Assembly: GCF_030412265.1 (NCBI RefSeq)
Contig: NZ_JAUHLN010000003.1
Location: 1 to 64,000 of the forward strand
From: Fictibacillus terranigra
GTDB lineage: Bacteria > Bacillota > Bacilli > Bacillales > Fictibacillaceae
Direction: 5' to 3'
DNA length: 64,000 nt
The position numbers and the translations under genes were made by a program. Below are positions 43,717-52,562 of the stretch, in pieces. Under the pieces are notes generated by a model. That model saw only the letters and a list, made by a program, of their open reading frames with translations. It did no database searches and had not been told where the DNA came from. Position 1 is the stretch's first letter. Each line of letters starts with the position of its first letter.

Positions 43717-45024
43717 TTAGAAAGAAATAGCTCCGGTTATAAGCGCAACAACCGTCATAACGATCGTCGTCCCAAATGCCCAGAAGAAAATACTCTTTTG
43801 AAGGTCACCGAGATCCACCTTACACAACCCTAGCAGAACAAAGACCGATGGATTTAATGGGCTTAACGGAAACCCTGTTGTTGCGTTTCCGAGTAATGCG
43901 GCTCGGCCGATGTCTAAAGGATCAATACCGAAAGAGGCGGCTGATTCGCTAAGGATCGGAAGCACTCCATAATAAAAGGCATCTGGGGAGAAAATTAAGC
44001 TTAACGGCATACTAATGACGGCTATTAAAGTCGGCAGGTGCGGACCCATCCAATCCGGTATGATAGAGACCATAGACACGGCCATGGCATCGAGCATTTT
44101 TGTACCTGAAAGGACACCTGTGAAAATACCGGCTGCAAAAATGGTAAAGCACACCATTACCATGCTTTTTGCATGTGCGGCGATCTGTTCATTCTGTCTT
44201 TTAACATCAGGGAAATTCACGATTAAAGCAAGGGCAAACGCAAGGATAAACAAGACAGGTACCGGCATTATTTCCATGATTAAAACCGTTATAAGAACAA
44301 CTGTTAGAATAAGATTGAACCAGAACATTTTTGGCAGGCGAGTTGCCGGCATGTCCAAAGCGGCCGCTGTCTCTTCTTCCGCATTTTTCCCCTGATGATT
44401 CGTCCATTGAACAACTCCAAGACGTTTTCGCTCTTTTTTTCCAAGTACGTACGAAACAAACACAACCCAGGCCATACCTGCAAGCATGGAGGGAATAATC
44501 GGATTAAACAGTTGTGAAGAAGAGGCATCCAGTGAGACCATGGCTCTTGCCAGCGGTCCTCCCCAAGGGATGATGTTCATGACTCCTGCACCAAGGGCCA
44601 CGGTACTCGCCAGGATAAGAGGATTCATGCCCAGCCTTTTATAAACAGGGAGCAAAGCAGTGATTGTAATCATAAACGTCGCAGAACCATCACCGTCTAA
44701 AGCCACGATTAACGTAATGACAGCAGAGGCCATCACGATTTTGAGCGGATCTCCTTTTGCGAATCGAATCAAACGGGAGATCATCGGATCAAACAATCCT
44801 CGGTCAATCATCAATCCAAAATATAAGATAGAAAAGCCGATCATGATGCCCGTCGGTGTTACTTTCTGGACGCCTTCAAGCATCATTTGTCCCATTTCAA
44901 GCCGAAAGCCTCCGATCAGGCCAAAGACAACCGGCACGAGTGCGAAAGCAATTAATACTGAAATTCGTTTCGTCATGACCAAATAAAGAAACGTAGCAAT
45001 CATTAAAAAACCTAAAATAGCCAT
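43717..45024 (-). CDS. CitMHS-family carboxylate transporter
   Basis: 435 residues, about twelve hydrophobic segments: LGFLMIATFLYLVMTKRISV, then VTPTGIMIGFSILYFGLMID, VITLIVALDGDGSATFMITI and IPWGGPLARAMVSLDASSSQ. CitMHS carriers (CitM, CitH) take up citrate complexed with Mg2+ or Ca2+, with protons. The operon holds no citrate-specific enzymes but does hold an HMG-CoA lyase, so the substrate may be a related hydroxy-di- or tricarboxylate such as 3-hydroxy-3-methylglutarate. Inference only. Confidence 0.85.
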   Translation of the reverse strand: MAILGFLMIATFLYLVMTKRISVLIAFALVPVVFGLIGGFRLEMGQMMLEGVQKVTPTGIMIGFSILYFGLMIDRGLFDPMISRLIRFAKGDPLKIVMASAVITLIVALDGDGSATFMITITALLPVYKRLGMNPLILASTVALGAGVMNIIPWGGPLARAMVSLDASSSQLFNPIIPSMLAGMAWVVFVSYVLGKKERKRLGVVQWTNHQGKNAEEETAAALDMPATRLPKMFWFNLILTVVLITVLIMEIMPVPVLFILAFALALIVNFPDVKRQNEQIAAHAKSMVMVCFTIFAAGIFTGVLSGTKMLDAMAVSMVSIIPDWMGPHLPTLIAVISMPLSLIFSPDAFYYGVLPILSESAASFGIDPLDIGRAALLGNATTGFPLSPLNPSVFVLLGLCKVDLGDLQKSIFFWAFGTTIVMTVVALITGAISF

Positions 45025-45097
45025 TCCCTAAACCCCCTTAATATCCATTGATTAGAAAGCGGTTACAATTCCTTGATAGACGCTTAAACCACGTCTC

Positions 45098-46012
45098 CTA
45101 CACCCTCTGTTCCATATTCCCTCCTCTCACCTGCTGCAGGTGGCCTGTAAGCCTCCGTTCCGTCATTTCTTTAACCTGACTTACGCAATCCATCAGCCTG
45201 TCAAAATCAATGCCTGTTTCAATGCCCATTTCATTAAGCATAAATACAAAGTCTTCGGTCGAATCATTTCCTGCAGCACCTGGTGCAAATGGGCACCCCC
45301 CGAGACCGCCAATGGCAGTATCGAAAGAGGTAATTCCAGCCTGCAAAGCAGCGAATGAATTCGCTTTGGAAAATCCGTATGTATCATGGAAGTGTGCTGT
45401 AACTTTACCCTTTGTGCCGAGGTCTAATGTTTTTGAAAATAACTGATAGACCTGGTTTGGATTCGCACGGCCGATCGTATCGCATAAAACAATTTCATCT
45501 ACCTCTAACGTTCCCAATCTCTTCACGATATTCAATGTTTTTTCTTCTGCCACAAGACCTTCATACGGGCAGTGAAAGGCGGTAGCGATACTGAATCTTA
45601 CAAACATGTTCTCGCTTTTTGCCTCTTCTACTACTAATGATAGCTGGTGAAGTGATTCTTCTACGGACATCCGAACATTCTTCTTGTTAAACGTCTCGCT
45701 TGCCCCGGCAACAAGAGCAAGATTTTTAGCTCCCGCATCTCTTGCCCGTTCAAATCCTTTTTTGTTCGGAATAAGGACCAGGTATTGCACATCTGGCTGT
45801 TGATCGATGTTTCGATAGACCCTATCGGCGTCTGCCATTTGCGGCACATGCTTTGGCGAAACAAACGAGGTGGCCTCCATCCTTCTGATCCCCGTCTTTC
45901 CTAAGGCGTGAATAAGCTGCAGTTTCTTTTCGGTCGGGATAAACGTATTTTCATTTTGGATGCCATCCCGCGGTCCCGATTCAATGATTTCTACACGTTT
46001 CGGTAAATTCAT
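45098..46012 (-). CDS. Hydroxymethylglutaryl-CoA lyase
   Basis: 304 residues, DRE-TIM metallolyase fold. IIESGPRDGIQNENTFIPT near 8-26 (R of the DRE-type motif), ATSFVSPKHVPQMADADRVY, HFHDTYGFSKANSFAALQAG (metal-binding His pair) and the signature IGGLGGCPFAPGAAGNDSTE with the active-site Cys near 266. Splits HMG-CoA into acetoacetate and acetyl-CoA, last step of leucine and HMG catabolism. Second gene of the operon, 18 nt after caiB. Confidence 0.93.
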   Translation of the reverse strand: MNLPKRVEIIESGPRDGIQNENTFIPTEKKLQLIHALGKTGIRRMEATSFVSPKHVPQMADADRVYRNIDQQPDVQYLVLIPNKKGFERARDAGAKNLALVAGASETFNKKNVRMSVEESLHQLSLVVEEAKSENMFVRFSIATAFHCPYEGLVAEEKTLNIVKRLGTLEVDEIVLCDTIGRANPNQVYQLFSKTLDLGTKGKVTAHFHDTYGFSKANSFAALQAGITSFDTAIGGLGGCPFAPGAAGNDSTEDFVFMLNEMGIETGIDFDRLMDCVSQVKEMTERRLTGHLQQVRGGNMEQRV

Positions 46013-46030
46013 CAGCTGCTCTCCTTCCTG

Positions 46031-47260
46031 TCATTTCAGAATTCCTGTTTCGTTATTGATAATGATTCCTTTCTCTTGCCATTCTTCATATCGGGTCTTT
46101 GTGATACCCAGCTTTTCTTTTAAAACTTCTTCCGTATGTTCTCCAAGCTTAGGACCGGGCCAGTTAATCTTTCCAGGTGTCTTGCTCATTTTTGGAACAA
46201 TACCAGGAACCTTAAGTTTTCCCAGCCCTTCTACATCCAGCTCGCAAATCATTTTACGAGCAATAAAGTGCGGATCTTGCATCATATCTTCCACACTATA
46301 GATGGAGCCGGCAGGTATGTTGTATTCATCCAATATTTTTAGTGCATCCTTTAAGTTATGCTGTATTGTCCAGCCACCGATAACTTTATCGAGGTACTCC
46401 GCCTTCTGTACTCGTCCATGATTGAAAGCATAATCAGGATCATCTCGCAAATCTTCTCGATTGATGGCTTCCATCAGCCTTTTAAAGATGCCATCCCCAT
46501 TTGCTCCGATAACAACGTACTTTCCGTCTTTGCAAAGGTATGTATTGGAAGGTGCTATTCCTGGCAGAGTACTGCCCGTTCTTTCACGGATCACTCCGTA
46601 TTGGTCATACTCTGGGACAGCACTTTCCATCAAGCTGTAGATCGCCTCGTAAAGTGCGACATCCACACATTGCCCTTCTCCGGTTTGATCTCTATGATAG
46701 ACAGCCATTAAAGCTCCCATAACGGCATAGAGAGCAGTTACAGAATCTCCTAAACTGATTCCTACTCTTGTCGGAGGACGATCAGGATACCCGGTTAAAT
46801 ACCGAATTCCTCCCATTGCTTCCCCAATACTGCCAAAGCCCGGTTTATTCCGGTATGGGCCATCCTGGCCATAACCTGAAACACGAACCATAATGATAGA
46901 GGGATTATATTTCTTTAAGTCCTCATAACCAATGCCCCACTTTTCCAGCGTGCCAGGTTTAAAGTTTTCAATAATAATATCGATCTCTTTAGCAAGCTCT
47001 CGAATGATTTCCTGCGCTTCTTCCTTTCGAAGATCTAAAGAGATGCTTTTCTTATTCCTGGACTGCACATACCACCATAAAGAAGTCCCCTCATGCAGCA
47101 TTCTCCATTTCCGAATGGGATCCCCCTTTCCTGGCGGCTCAACTTTAATAACCTCAGCACCGAAATCCGCCAATAATCTTCCGGCGAACGGCCCCGCTAT
47201 TAAACTGCCGATTTCCAAAACCTTCAGCCCGTTTAACGGCCCGATCTTTTGTTTATCCAT
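46031..47260 (-). CDS. CaiB/BaiF class III CoA-transferase
   Basis: About 409 residues from MDKQKIGPLNGLKVLEIGSL. ATG 47260 is chosen because GGGGTGGAG lies just upstream. LADFGAEVIKVEPPGKGDPI and VSGYGQDGPYRNKPGFGSIG are family hallmarks. The catalytic Asp region follows in YDLLI-like position. Moves CoA between carboxylic acids (succinyl-CoA, formyl-CoA or acyl-CoA donors). Placed before HMG-CoA lyase, it would activate the imported acid to its CoA ester. First gene of the operon, opposite the GntR regulator. Confidence 0.9.
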   Translation of the reverse strand: MDKQKIGPLNGLKVLEIGSLIAGPFAGRLLADFGAEVIKVEPPGKGDPIRKWRMLHEGTSLWWYVQSRNKKSISLDLRKEEAQEIIRELAKEIDIIIENFKPGTLEKWGIGYEDLKKYNPSIIMVRVSGYGQDGPYRNKPGFGSIGEAMGGIRYLTGYPDRPPTRVGISLGDSVTALYAVMGALMAVYHRDQTGEGQCVDVALYEAIYSLMESAVPEYDQYGVIRERTGSTLPGIAPSNTYLCKDGKYVVIGANGDGIFKRLMEAINREDLRDDPDYAFNHGRVQKAEYLDKVIGGWTIQHNLKDALKILDEYNIPAGSIYSVEDMMQDPHFIARKMICELDVEGLGKLKVPGIVPKMSKTPGKINWPGPKLGEHTEEVLKEKLGITKTRYEEWQEKGIIINNETGILK

Positions 47261-47297
47261 CATACTCCACCCCATTTAGTAGATTAGCCCCGAATGA

Positions 47298-47311
47298 TGT
47301 AAGCGCTTTAC
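47298..47311 (-). promoter_or_regulatory. Candidate cre (CcpA) site
   Basis: TGTAAGCGCTTTAC, 13 of 14 bases identical to the site at 24872-24885. Lies about 40 nt upstream of the CaiB start in the divergent promoter region. Confidence 0.55.
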
Positions 47312-47384
47312 GTACGCATAAGCGAACTTGTTATCTGTTTCCAAAATTCTGATAATTATAATAATAATTATCTATGTTTTCTTT

Positions 47385-47404
47385 GTCAACGGTTAACCGT
47401 TGAC
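47385..47404. promoter_or_regulatory. Perfect 20-bp palindrome, putative GntR operator
   Basis: GTCAACGGTTAACCGTTGAC is an exact inverted repeat in the divergent caiB-gntR region, about 90 nt before the regulator start. Best candidate for the binding site of the GntR/FCD protein encoded at 47496. Confidence 0.6.
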
Positions 47405-47495
47405 GAAATTCTTTCACAAACTCCTTGAGTTGTTGTAAACTATTAATTAGACAGAAAATAACGACTTGAACTTATGTTTTATAGGAGGTCTTGAA

Positions 47496-48146
47496 TTGAG
47501 GGAAATACAAAAAACAGAACTTTTGCATAGTCAGGTGTATACGATCTTAAAAGCAATGATCATGGATAGTGAATTCCGACCTGGAGAACGATTGGTTGAG
47601 ACGAAGGTCGCCGTACAGCTTGGCGTCAGCAGAGGAACCGTTCGGGAAGCCTTCCAGATGCTGTTAAAAGATGGTTTGCTCACACGGGAAAATAATGTCA
47701 TATTTGTTTATAATCCTAGTGTTCAAGATATAGTGGATGTATATGAATGCAGGAAAAGTCTCGAGTCTCTTGCCGTCAAATTGGCAACTGCTCATATACA
47801 GGACGAGCAGCTGAATGAGCTCGGCTTTGTTCTTGAGGAATCAAAAAAGGCTGTAAAATTAAATGATGCACAAACCCTTACCAATCTAAATCAAAAATTT
47901 CACGATATGATTGACATCGCCTCCGATAATAAACAGCTCATCCAATTATGCGATGTGATCAAAACAAAAACGCTTTATATCAGGAATAATGTTTTAAAAA
48001 ATCATTTTAAGAACTTCTCAGATTTTGTTGATGATCACGAACGGATTTATTTGGCGATGAAGGAACGAAATGCCAGTAAAGCCGAACAGGAAATGCTTTC
48101 ACATATTGAAAAGAGCTTTGAAACGATTCAAAACGCTTTAAAATAA
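47496..48146 (+). CDS. GntR-family regulator, FadR subfamily (FCD domain)
   Basis: 216 residues from TTG 47496, preceded by TAGGAGGTC with 6-nt spacing. Winged helix FRPGERLVETKVAVQLGVSR, then GTVREAFQMLLKDGLLTREN. All-helical FCD effector domain from about 85 (CRKSLESLAVKLATAH; conserved Asp/His metal ligands in LNQKFHDMIDIASDN). Divergent from the CoA-transferase operon, which it likely controls with a carboxylate as effector. Confidence 0.88.
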   Translation: MREIQKTELLHSQVYTILKAMIMDSEFRPGERLVETKVAVQLGVSRGTVREAFQMLLKDGLLTRENNVIFVYNPSVQDIVDVYECRKSLESLAVKLATAHIQDEQLNELGFVLEESKKAVKLNDAQTLTNLNQKFHDMIDIASDNKQLIQLCDVIKTKTLYIRNNVLKNHFKNFSDFVDDHERIYLAMKERNASKAEQEMLSHIEKSFETIQNALK

Positions 48147-48178
48147 TCCAGGTGCCTGGCACGCGGTTATTAGTGAAC

Positions 48179-48212
48179 AAAATCCCTGATCCTAAACGGA
48201 TCAGGGATTTTG
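48179..48212 (+). terminator. Intrinsic terminator of gntR
   Basis: AAAATCCCTGATCC-TAAAC-GGATCAGGGATTTT, a perfect 14-bp stem. Confidence 0.85.
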
Positions 48213-48383
48213 CATTATTGCACTCATCCTGTTTCATCAGTTACTTTCTGCCTGATTCATTCTCCGACTATCTGCTGATTTTACTTTCGAAAAACTAGAA
48301 TTTTTTGGGATAAATTGCACTTAACATATTATTCCAACCGCGTTAGTCTAGGGTGGAATAAAAAAACGGGAGGATGGATAAGG

Positions 48384-48857
48384 TTGAGACTGATTAAAAA
48401 AGTAACATCCTGCATCTTTGTTGCCTTTTTAAGTATTACATTCCTCGTCGCCCCAGGGGGCTTTACGAGCAAAGCTATAGCGGAGACACACACCTATGAC
48501 GGTAAAGCCCCTTCCTACAACAATTGCGATGACTCTGGTGTGACGAAAAAATCCTTGAAGATCACCAATCCTGATGGCTCTTATGCCACCCTGCAATTGA
48601 GATTCAGCACCACATGCAAGACAGCGTGGGCCAAGATCACTTTGAGCAGACCAGCCAAAACAGATGGTGAAGCCACTGCCTTGGTCGTACGAAATACAGA
48701 TAATAAACAGTATGGGTGCCACAATGCTGGCGGTAACGGAGAAATCAACAAAGGGCAGACTTCCTGTTACACCCCTATGGTATATGACTTGGATCCCCGG
48801 AAAGCAAAGGCAGTTGGATTTTGGCCGTATACCCGTGGAGAGACAGATTGGTATTAA
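48384..48857 (+). CDS. Secreted DUF2690 family protein (copy 1)
   Basis: 157 residues from TTG 48384, 8 nt after GGGAGGAT. Sec signal peptide ending FTSKAIA-E. Mature domain with four Cys: YDGKAPSYNNCDDSGVTKK, LQLRFSTTCKTAWAKITLSR and NGEINKGQTSCYTPMVYDLD. This is DUF2690, a small secreted domain often with two disulfides, role unknown. Followed 17 nt later by a paralog. Confidence 0.8.
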   Translation: MRLIKKVTSCIFVAFLSITFLVAPGGFTSKAIAETHTYDGKAPSYNNCDDSGVTKKSLKITNPDGSYATLQLRFSTTCKTAWAKITLSRPAKTDGEATALVVRNTDNKQYGCHNAGGNGEINKGQTSCYTPMVYDLDPRKAKAVGFWPYTRGETDWY

Positions 48858-48877
48858 AAAAGAAAGGATGATTTTTG

Positions 48878-49354
48878 TTGAGGAAAAAGATCAAAGGATT
48901 TTTTTTGTCCATAGCGATCATTGCAGCTGCAATCATTACATCTTTCGGTACGTTTGAACAGTCTGCCCATGCAGAAAACCATTCGTATGACGGAAAGAGT
49001 CCATACTACAATAACTGTGATGACAGTGCGGTTACAAAAGATAAAAAATGGATCGACTCTGTTTCTTACGTAGAGCTGAAGTTTAGCACGGCATGCAAAA
49101 CCGCTTGGGCAAAGGTAACCATCACCCGAAAAGCGACATCCAATTATGAAGCGGATGCAAGGATTGTGCGCAGTACGGATGGCAAAGCGCTAACGTGCGA
49201 CAGTTCAGGCGGAAACGGTTCGGTAAATACGGGACAAACTTCCTGTTACACAGGAATGGTATATGATTATGACCCAAGAAAAGCAAAAGCACAGGGCAAA
49301 CATGCCATACCAAACAGTGATGCCTATAAAGTGGCCGAAACCATCTGGTACTAA
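48878..49354 (+). CDS. Secreted DUF2690 family protein (copy 2)
   Basis: 158 residues; TTG 48878 (or TTG 48875) follows AAAGGATG. Signal peptide ending EQSAHA-E. The mature domain matches copy 1 closely: YDGKSPYYNNCDDSAVTKD, ELKFSTACKTAWAKVTITRK, NGSVNTGQTSCYTGMVYDYD and DPRKAKA. The same four Cys are kept. Tandem duplication with a shared promoter is likely. Confidence 0.8.
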   Translation: MRKKIKGFFLSIAIIAAAIITSFGTFEQSAHAENHSYDGKSPYYNNCDDSAVTKDKKWIDSVSYVELKFSTACKTAWAKVTITRKATSNYEADARIVRSTDGKALTCDSSGGNGSVNTGQTSCYTGMVYDYDPRKAKAQGKHAIPNSDAYKVAETIWY

Positions 49355-49428
49355 GTAAAAAGCGTCATGAGTTCAGATTTGGGCTTATGATGCTTCTTTC
49401 ATGCTTCATAAAAGGAGGAGATGATCGC

Positions 49429-50790
49429 ATGGAGTTCCAAGCTCAGAAAAAAGTGGATGATGAAGGTGCAAGAGAATCATTGTTTACAAGATTGGCAAAT
49501 GTATTGTCAAACTGGTCCCATAAATATGTTCCGGATGCCTTTGTGATCGCCGTTCTTCTGACATTGTTCGTTCTGCTCATCGGCGTTTTTATGCATCCTT
49601 CAGAGCCGATGAGCATTATAAAATCATGGGGAGATGGCTTCTGGGCATATTTAGCTTTTACCATGCAGATGGTTTTGTTAATGGTGACTGGCATGACGCT
49701 GGCAAGTGTGCCTTTCTTGAATAAAGGACTTCAATCGATAGCAAGGTTAGCAAACACCCCACAGAAAGCGTATATACTGACATTCTTGATCAGTGCTTTT
49801 GCATACTATATCAATTGGGGATTGGCGGTCGTGGTTGGCGCCATCATGGCAAAAGAAGTAGCCTCTAAAAATGCTTATTCTCATTTCCCTTTGCTTGTCG
49901 CTGCTGCTTATGCTCCTACTGCCCTATATAGTGCAGGGCTATCAAGCTCAATTGGACTTACTGTTGCAACATCGGACCACTTCCTTATGAAACAAATGGG
50001 AGTCATTCCCACTTCACAGACCATTTTTAGTCCTTCCACAATCATAATTTTTCTTGTACTTTTAGTCACGATGCCTATTATCATCTTATTAATGGCCCCA
50101 AAGAAAAATATCGTTGCTTATAAAGGACAACCCCAGCCTTCAAATACAATAGTTCAACCCCAAAACGTAACAATAGCAGAAAGGTTAGAATGGACTCCTT
50201 TTTTGGGAATCGTTCTCGGTGCCATCGGGGTAATGTATTGCGGGTATGAATTCCTTCATGGACGCAGTCTGGATCTGAATATTATCAATATCTTTTTCTT
50301 GTCTTTAGGTTTGTTGTTACATGGCTCATTGAATAACTTTGCCAAAGGGTTTGAGGAGGCGACTCAAACCATATCTCCTCTTATTCTCCAATTTCCTTTC
50401 TATGCAGGTATCATTGGCGTTCTTGGAAGTTCAGGGCTTGGAGCAAACATTATTGAATGGATGGCCTCCATAGCCTCTAAAGACAACTTTGATCTCTTTA
50501 CATACTGGTCAGCAGGCTTAGTTAACCTTTTGGCTCCTTCAGGCGGCGGCCAATGGGCTTTACAAGGACCGCTACAAGTTCCCGCAGGTTTAAAACTAGG
50601 TGTTGATCCAGCAACCATTGCCATGGCTGTTGGGTGGGGAGATGCTTGGACAAACTTGATTCAGCCGTTTTGGGCACTTCCCTTATTAGGAGTACTTGGC
50701 TTAAAGATTAAAGATATCATGGGATACTGTTTTATTCTCTGCATTTGGACCGGGATTGTTACGAGTCTACTTATGTTGTTCTTATATTAA
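49429..50790 (+). CDS. AtoE-family short-chain fatty acid/acetoacetate transporter
   Basis: 453 residues from ATG 49429 (ribosome binding site AAAGGAGGAG). About eleven TM helices with family segments WSHKYVPDAFVIAVLLTLFV, SWGDGFWAYLAFTMQMVLLM, FAYYINWGLAVVVGAIMAKE, NLLAPSGGGQWALQGPLQVP and GWGDAWTNLIQPFWALPLLG. AtoE carriers move acetoacetate and other short-chain fatty acids. Near an HMG-CoA lyase that yields acetoacetate, import or overflow of that acid is a sensible role. Confidence 0.85.
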   Translation: MEFQAQKKVDDEGARESLFTRLANVLSNWSHKYVPDAFVIAVLLTLFVLLIGVFMHPSEPMSIIKSWGDGFWAYLAFTMQMVLLMVTGMTLASVPFLNKGLQSIARLANTPQKAYILTFLISAFAYYINWGLAVVVGAIMAKEVASKNAYSHFPLLVAAAYAPTALYSAGLSSSIGLTVATSDHFLMKQMGVIPTSQTIFSPSTIIIFLVLLVTMPIIILLMAPKKNIVAYKGQPQPSNTIVQPQNVTIAERLEWTPFLGIVLGAIGVMYCGYEFLHGRSLDLNIINIFFLSLGLLLHGSLNNFAKGFEEATQTISPLILQFPFYAGIIGVLGSSGLGANIIEWMASIASKDNFDLFTYWSAGLVNLLAPSGGGQWALQGPLQVPAGLKLGVDPATIAMAVGWGDAWTNLIQPFWALPLLGVLGLKIKDIMGYCFILCIWTGIVTSLLMLFLY

Positions 50791-50885
50791 ATTGAATATA
50801 AAGTCTCATTCTACTCCTCATCCCCTGTGTATAAGCATGATGGTGAAACAAAAATTCAATCCAAAATTTTGCAGAGGGGAATGAG

Positions 50886-51275
50886 ATGATGAAGCGAATT
50901 CGTGTCTGGTATTGGATCTTCACAGCATTATTGTCAGCCTTAATGCTAGCAGGTTCCATTCCTGATATTCTATCTGTTTCTAGTGCTGTCGATTTATTTA
51001 ATCATTTGGGCTATCCTGACTACCTTTTACCTTTTCTTGGCGTTGCCAAATTATTAGGTGTCATCGCCATTCTGGTTCCAGGCTTTCCAAGATTAAAAGA
51101 GTGGGCTTATGCGGGGTTTGTCTTTGATCTTGCCGGTGCCATGTATTCCACTATCGCAGTCGGAGATCCGTTCAGTTCATGGGTAGGTTTTTTTGTTGGA
51201 TTCATTCTTATTGCCGGTTCTTATGTTTTCCATCACAAAAAGTTAGCTTCAGCAGTGACGAAAGAATCAGTATAA
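50886..51275 (+). CDS. DoxX-like membrane protein
   Basis: 129 residues, four TM helices: VWYWIFTALLSALMLAGSIP, YLLPFLGVAKLLGVIAILVP, AYAGFVFDLAGAMYSTIAVG and WVGFFVGFILIAGSYVF. Fits the DoxX-like family (DoxD/SURF4 superfamily) with the typical GxxKLLGVIAIL segment. Function in Bacilli unclear. GAGGGGAATGAG precedes the ATG pair at 50886/50889. Confidence 0.8.
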   Translation: MMKRIRVWYWIFTALLSALMLAGSIPDILSVSSAVDLFNHLGYPDYLLPFLGVAKLLGVIAILVPGFPRLKEWAYAGFVFDLAGAMYSTIAVGDPFSSWVGFFVGFILIAGSYVFHHKKLASAVTKESV

Positions 51276-51297
51276 CAATAATTTGTCAAACATATAG

Positions 51298-51333
51298 AAG
51301 GCAGAATCCTTTTTCCAAAGGACCTGCCTTTCT
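51298..51333. terminator. Bidirectional intrinsic terminator
   Basis: AAGGCAG...TCCTTT and AAAGGA...CTGCCTT with a short loop. Lies between the convergent DoxX-like gene and the end of the ten-gene sigma-54 operon. Confidence 0.7.
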
Positions 51334-51347
51334 TCTTCATTCGAAAA

Positions 51348-52562
51348 CTACTTCAAAAAATTAAGAGCGGAAAATGTGTAAAGCTTCACTGTTTGAACAA
51401 GCTCCTCTATATCAACATATTCATCGGCATGGTGAGGGATATAGCGATCACCTGCTCCTGTAGTAATAATTGGCACCCCAGCAAGATGAAGGAACGTGCC
51501 ATCTGTTGCCCCCGGAACACCATTATAGATAGGAGGCTTTCCCGTCAATTCGGAATAAGCCTTTGCCACAGCCTGAACAACTTCATGATCTTTTGGTGTC
51601 TCTGTCCAAGGGCGGTCTTCGATCACTTCAAGAGATGCACTAAAAAGATCATCTTCATTGCTGAGCCGCTCAATGATATCTTCCATATTCCTTCTGAGTT
51701 GTGAATGATCCTGTCCAGGTACCGTCCGTATGTCGAGAGAGGCCATACATTGTGAAGGAACGACATTGATTTGTGGTTCTCCTTTTACGGGTGATTGAAG
51801 GATAGTTGGCGTGATACTCGGCCAGCCGAGATAAGGATGTTCTCCCAGCCTTTCTTTTTCCGCTTGTTCCAGTTTATCCAATTCCACAATCAATCTTGCC
51901 ATTCTTGTGACAGGATTGATTCCGGTGAGCGGCATTGCGCCGTGGGCCATTTTTCCAAACGTTTTCAAAACGATCCGCATTGCACCCTTTTGAGTTATAC
52001 ATAGCTGGTTTTCCTCTGGTTCACAAATAATCGCTCCATCCACATCTTTAGCCCAGCCATTATTAATAAACTCTTTTATTCCAATCATCATGCCTTCTTC
52101 GTCACAAGGAATACATAGTATAATTTTACCTTTGAAAGGAATCTGTGATTTTTTCAAAGAATGAACAGCAGAGATTGCAGCAGCTAAATTTCCTTTTGTA
52201 TCACAAGAACCTCTTCCGTATATTCTCCCGTTACTGATTTCTCCGCCAAATGGGTCATAGGTCCAGGAGTCCAGGTCCCCTTCAGTTACCACATCTGTAT
52301 GCCCTTCAAATAAAAGTGTTTTACCAGGAAGGCCAGAGTCATAGACCGCGATCACATTTGGCCGTCCTGGCACTACCTCTTCATAGTAGACCTCCAGCCC
52401 GATGTCCTTTAGGTAGTCAAGGAGGAAACGGGCAACCTTCTCCTCATTACCGCCTTCAACATTGGGACGATAAACACTCTTTATCCGGATGAGTCTTCTT
52501 GTCAGCTCGACTACTTCTTCTTCATCAACATGGTTCAGAATCGATTCAATGGCAGTTGTCAT
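51348..52562 (-). CDS. M20-family metallo-amidohydrolase/peptidase
   Basis: 404 residues. Di-zinc site motifs: LLFEGHTDVVTEGD (His, Asp near 84-86), YGRGSCDTKGNLAAAI (bridging Asp), CDEEGMMIGIKE (Glu-Glu), ICEPEENQLCI and PGATDGTFLH. Dimerisation domain between about 195 and 310. ArgE/DapE/CPG2-type enzymes hydrolyse N-acyl amino acid or peptide bonds. Last gene of the sigma-54 operon; its ATG overlaps the TAA of the P1 hydrolase gene. It may be the amidase for the imported compound. Confidence 0.88.
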   Translation of the reverse strand: MTTAIESILNHVDEEEVVELTRRLIRIKSVYRPNVEGGNEEKVARFLLDYLKDIGLEVYYEEVVPGRPNVIAVYDSGLPGKTLLFEGHTDVVTEGDLDSWTYDPFGGEISNGRIYGRGSCDTKGNLAAAISAVHSLKKSQIPFKGKIILCIPCDEEGMMIGIKEFINNGWAKDVDGAIICEPEENQLCITQKGAMRIVLKTFGKMAHGAMPLTGINPVTRMARLIVELDKLEQAEKERLGEHPYLGWPSITPTILQSPVKGEPQINVVPSQCMASLDIRTVPGQDHSQLRRNMEDIIERLSNEDDLFSASLEVIEDRPWTETPKDHEVVQAVAKAYSELTGKPPIYNGVPGATDGTFLHLAGVPIITTGAGDRYIPHHADEYVDIEELVQTVKLYTFSALNFLK

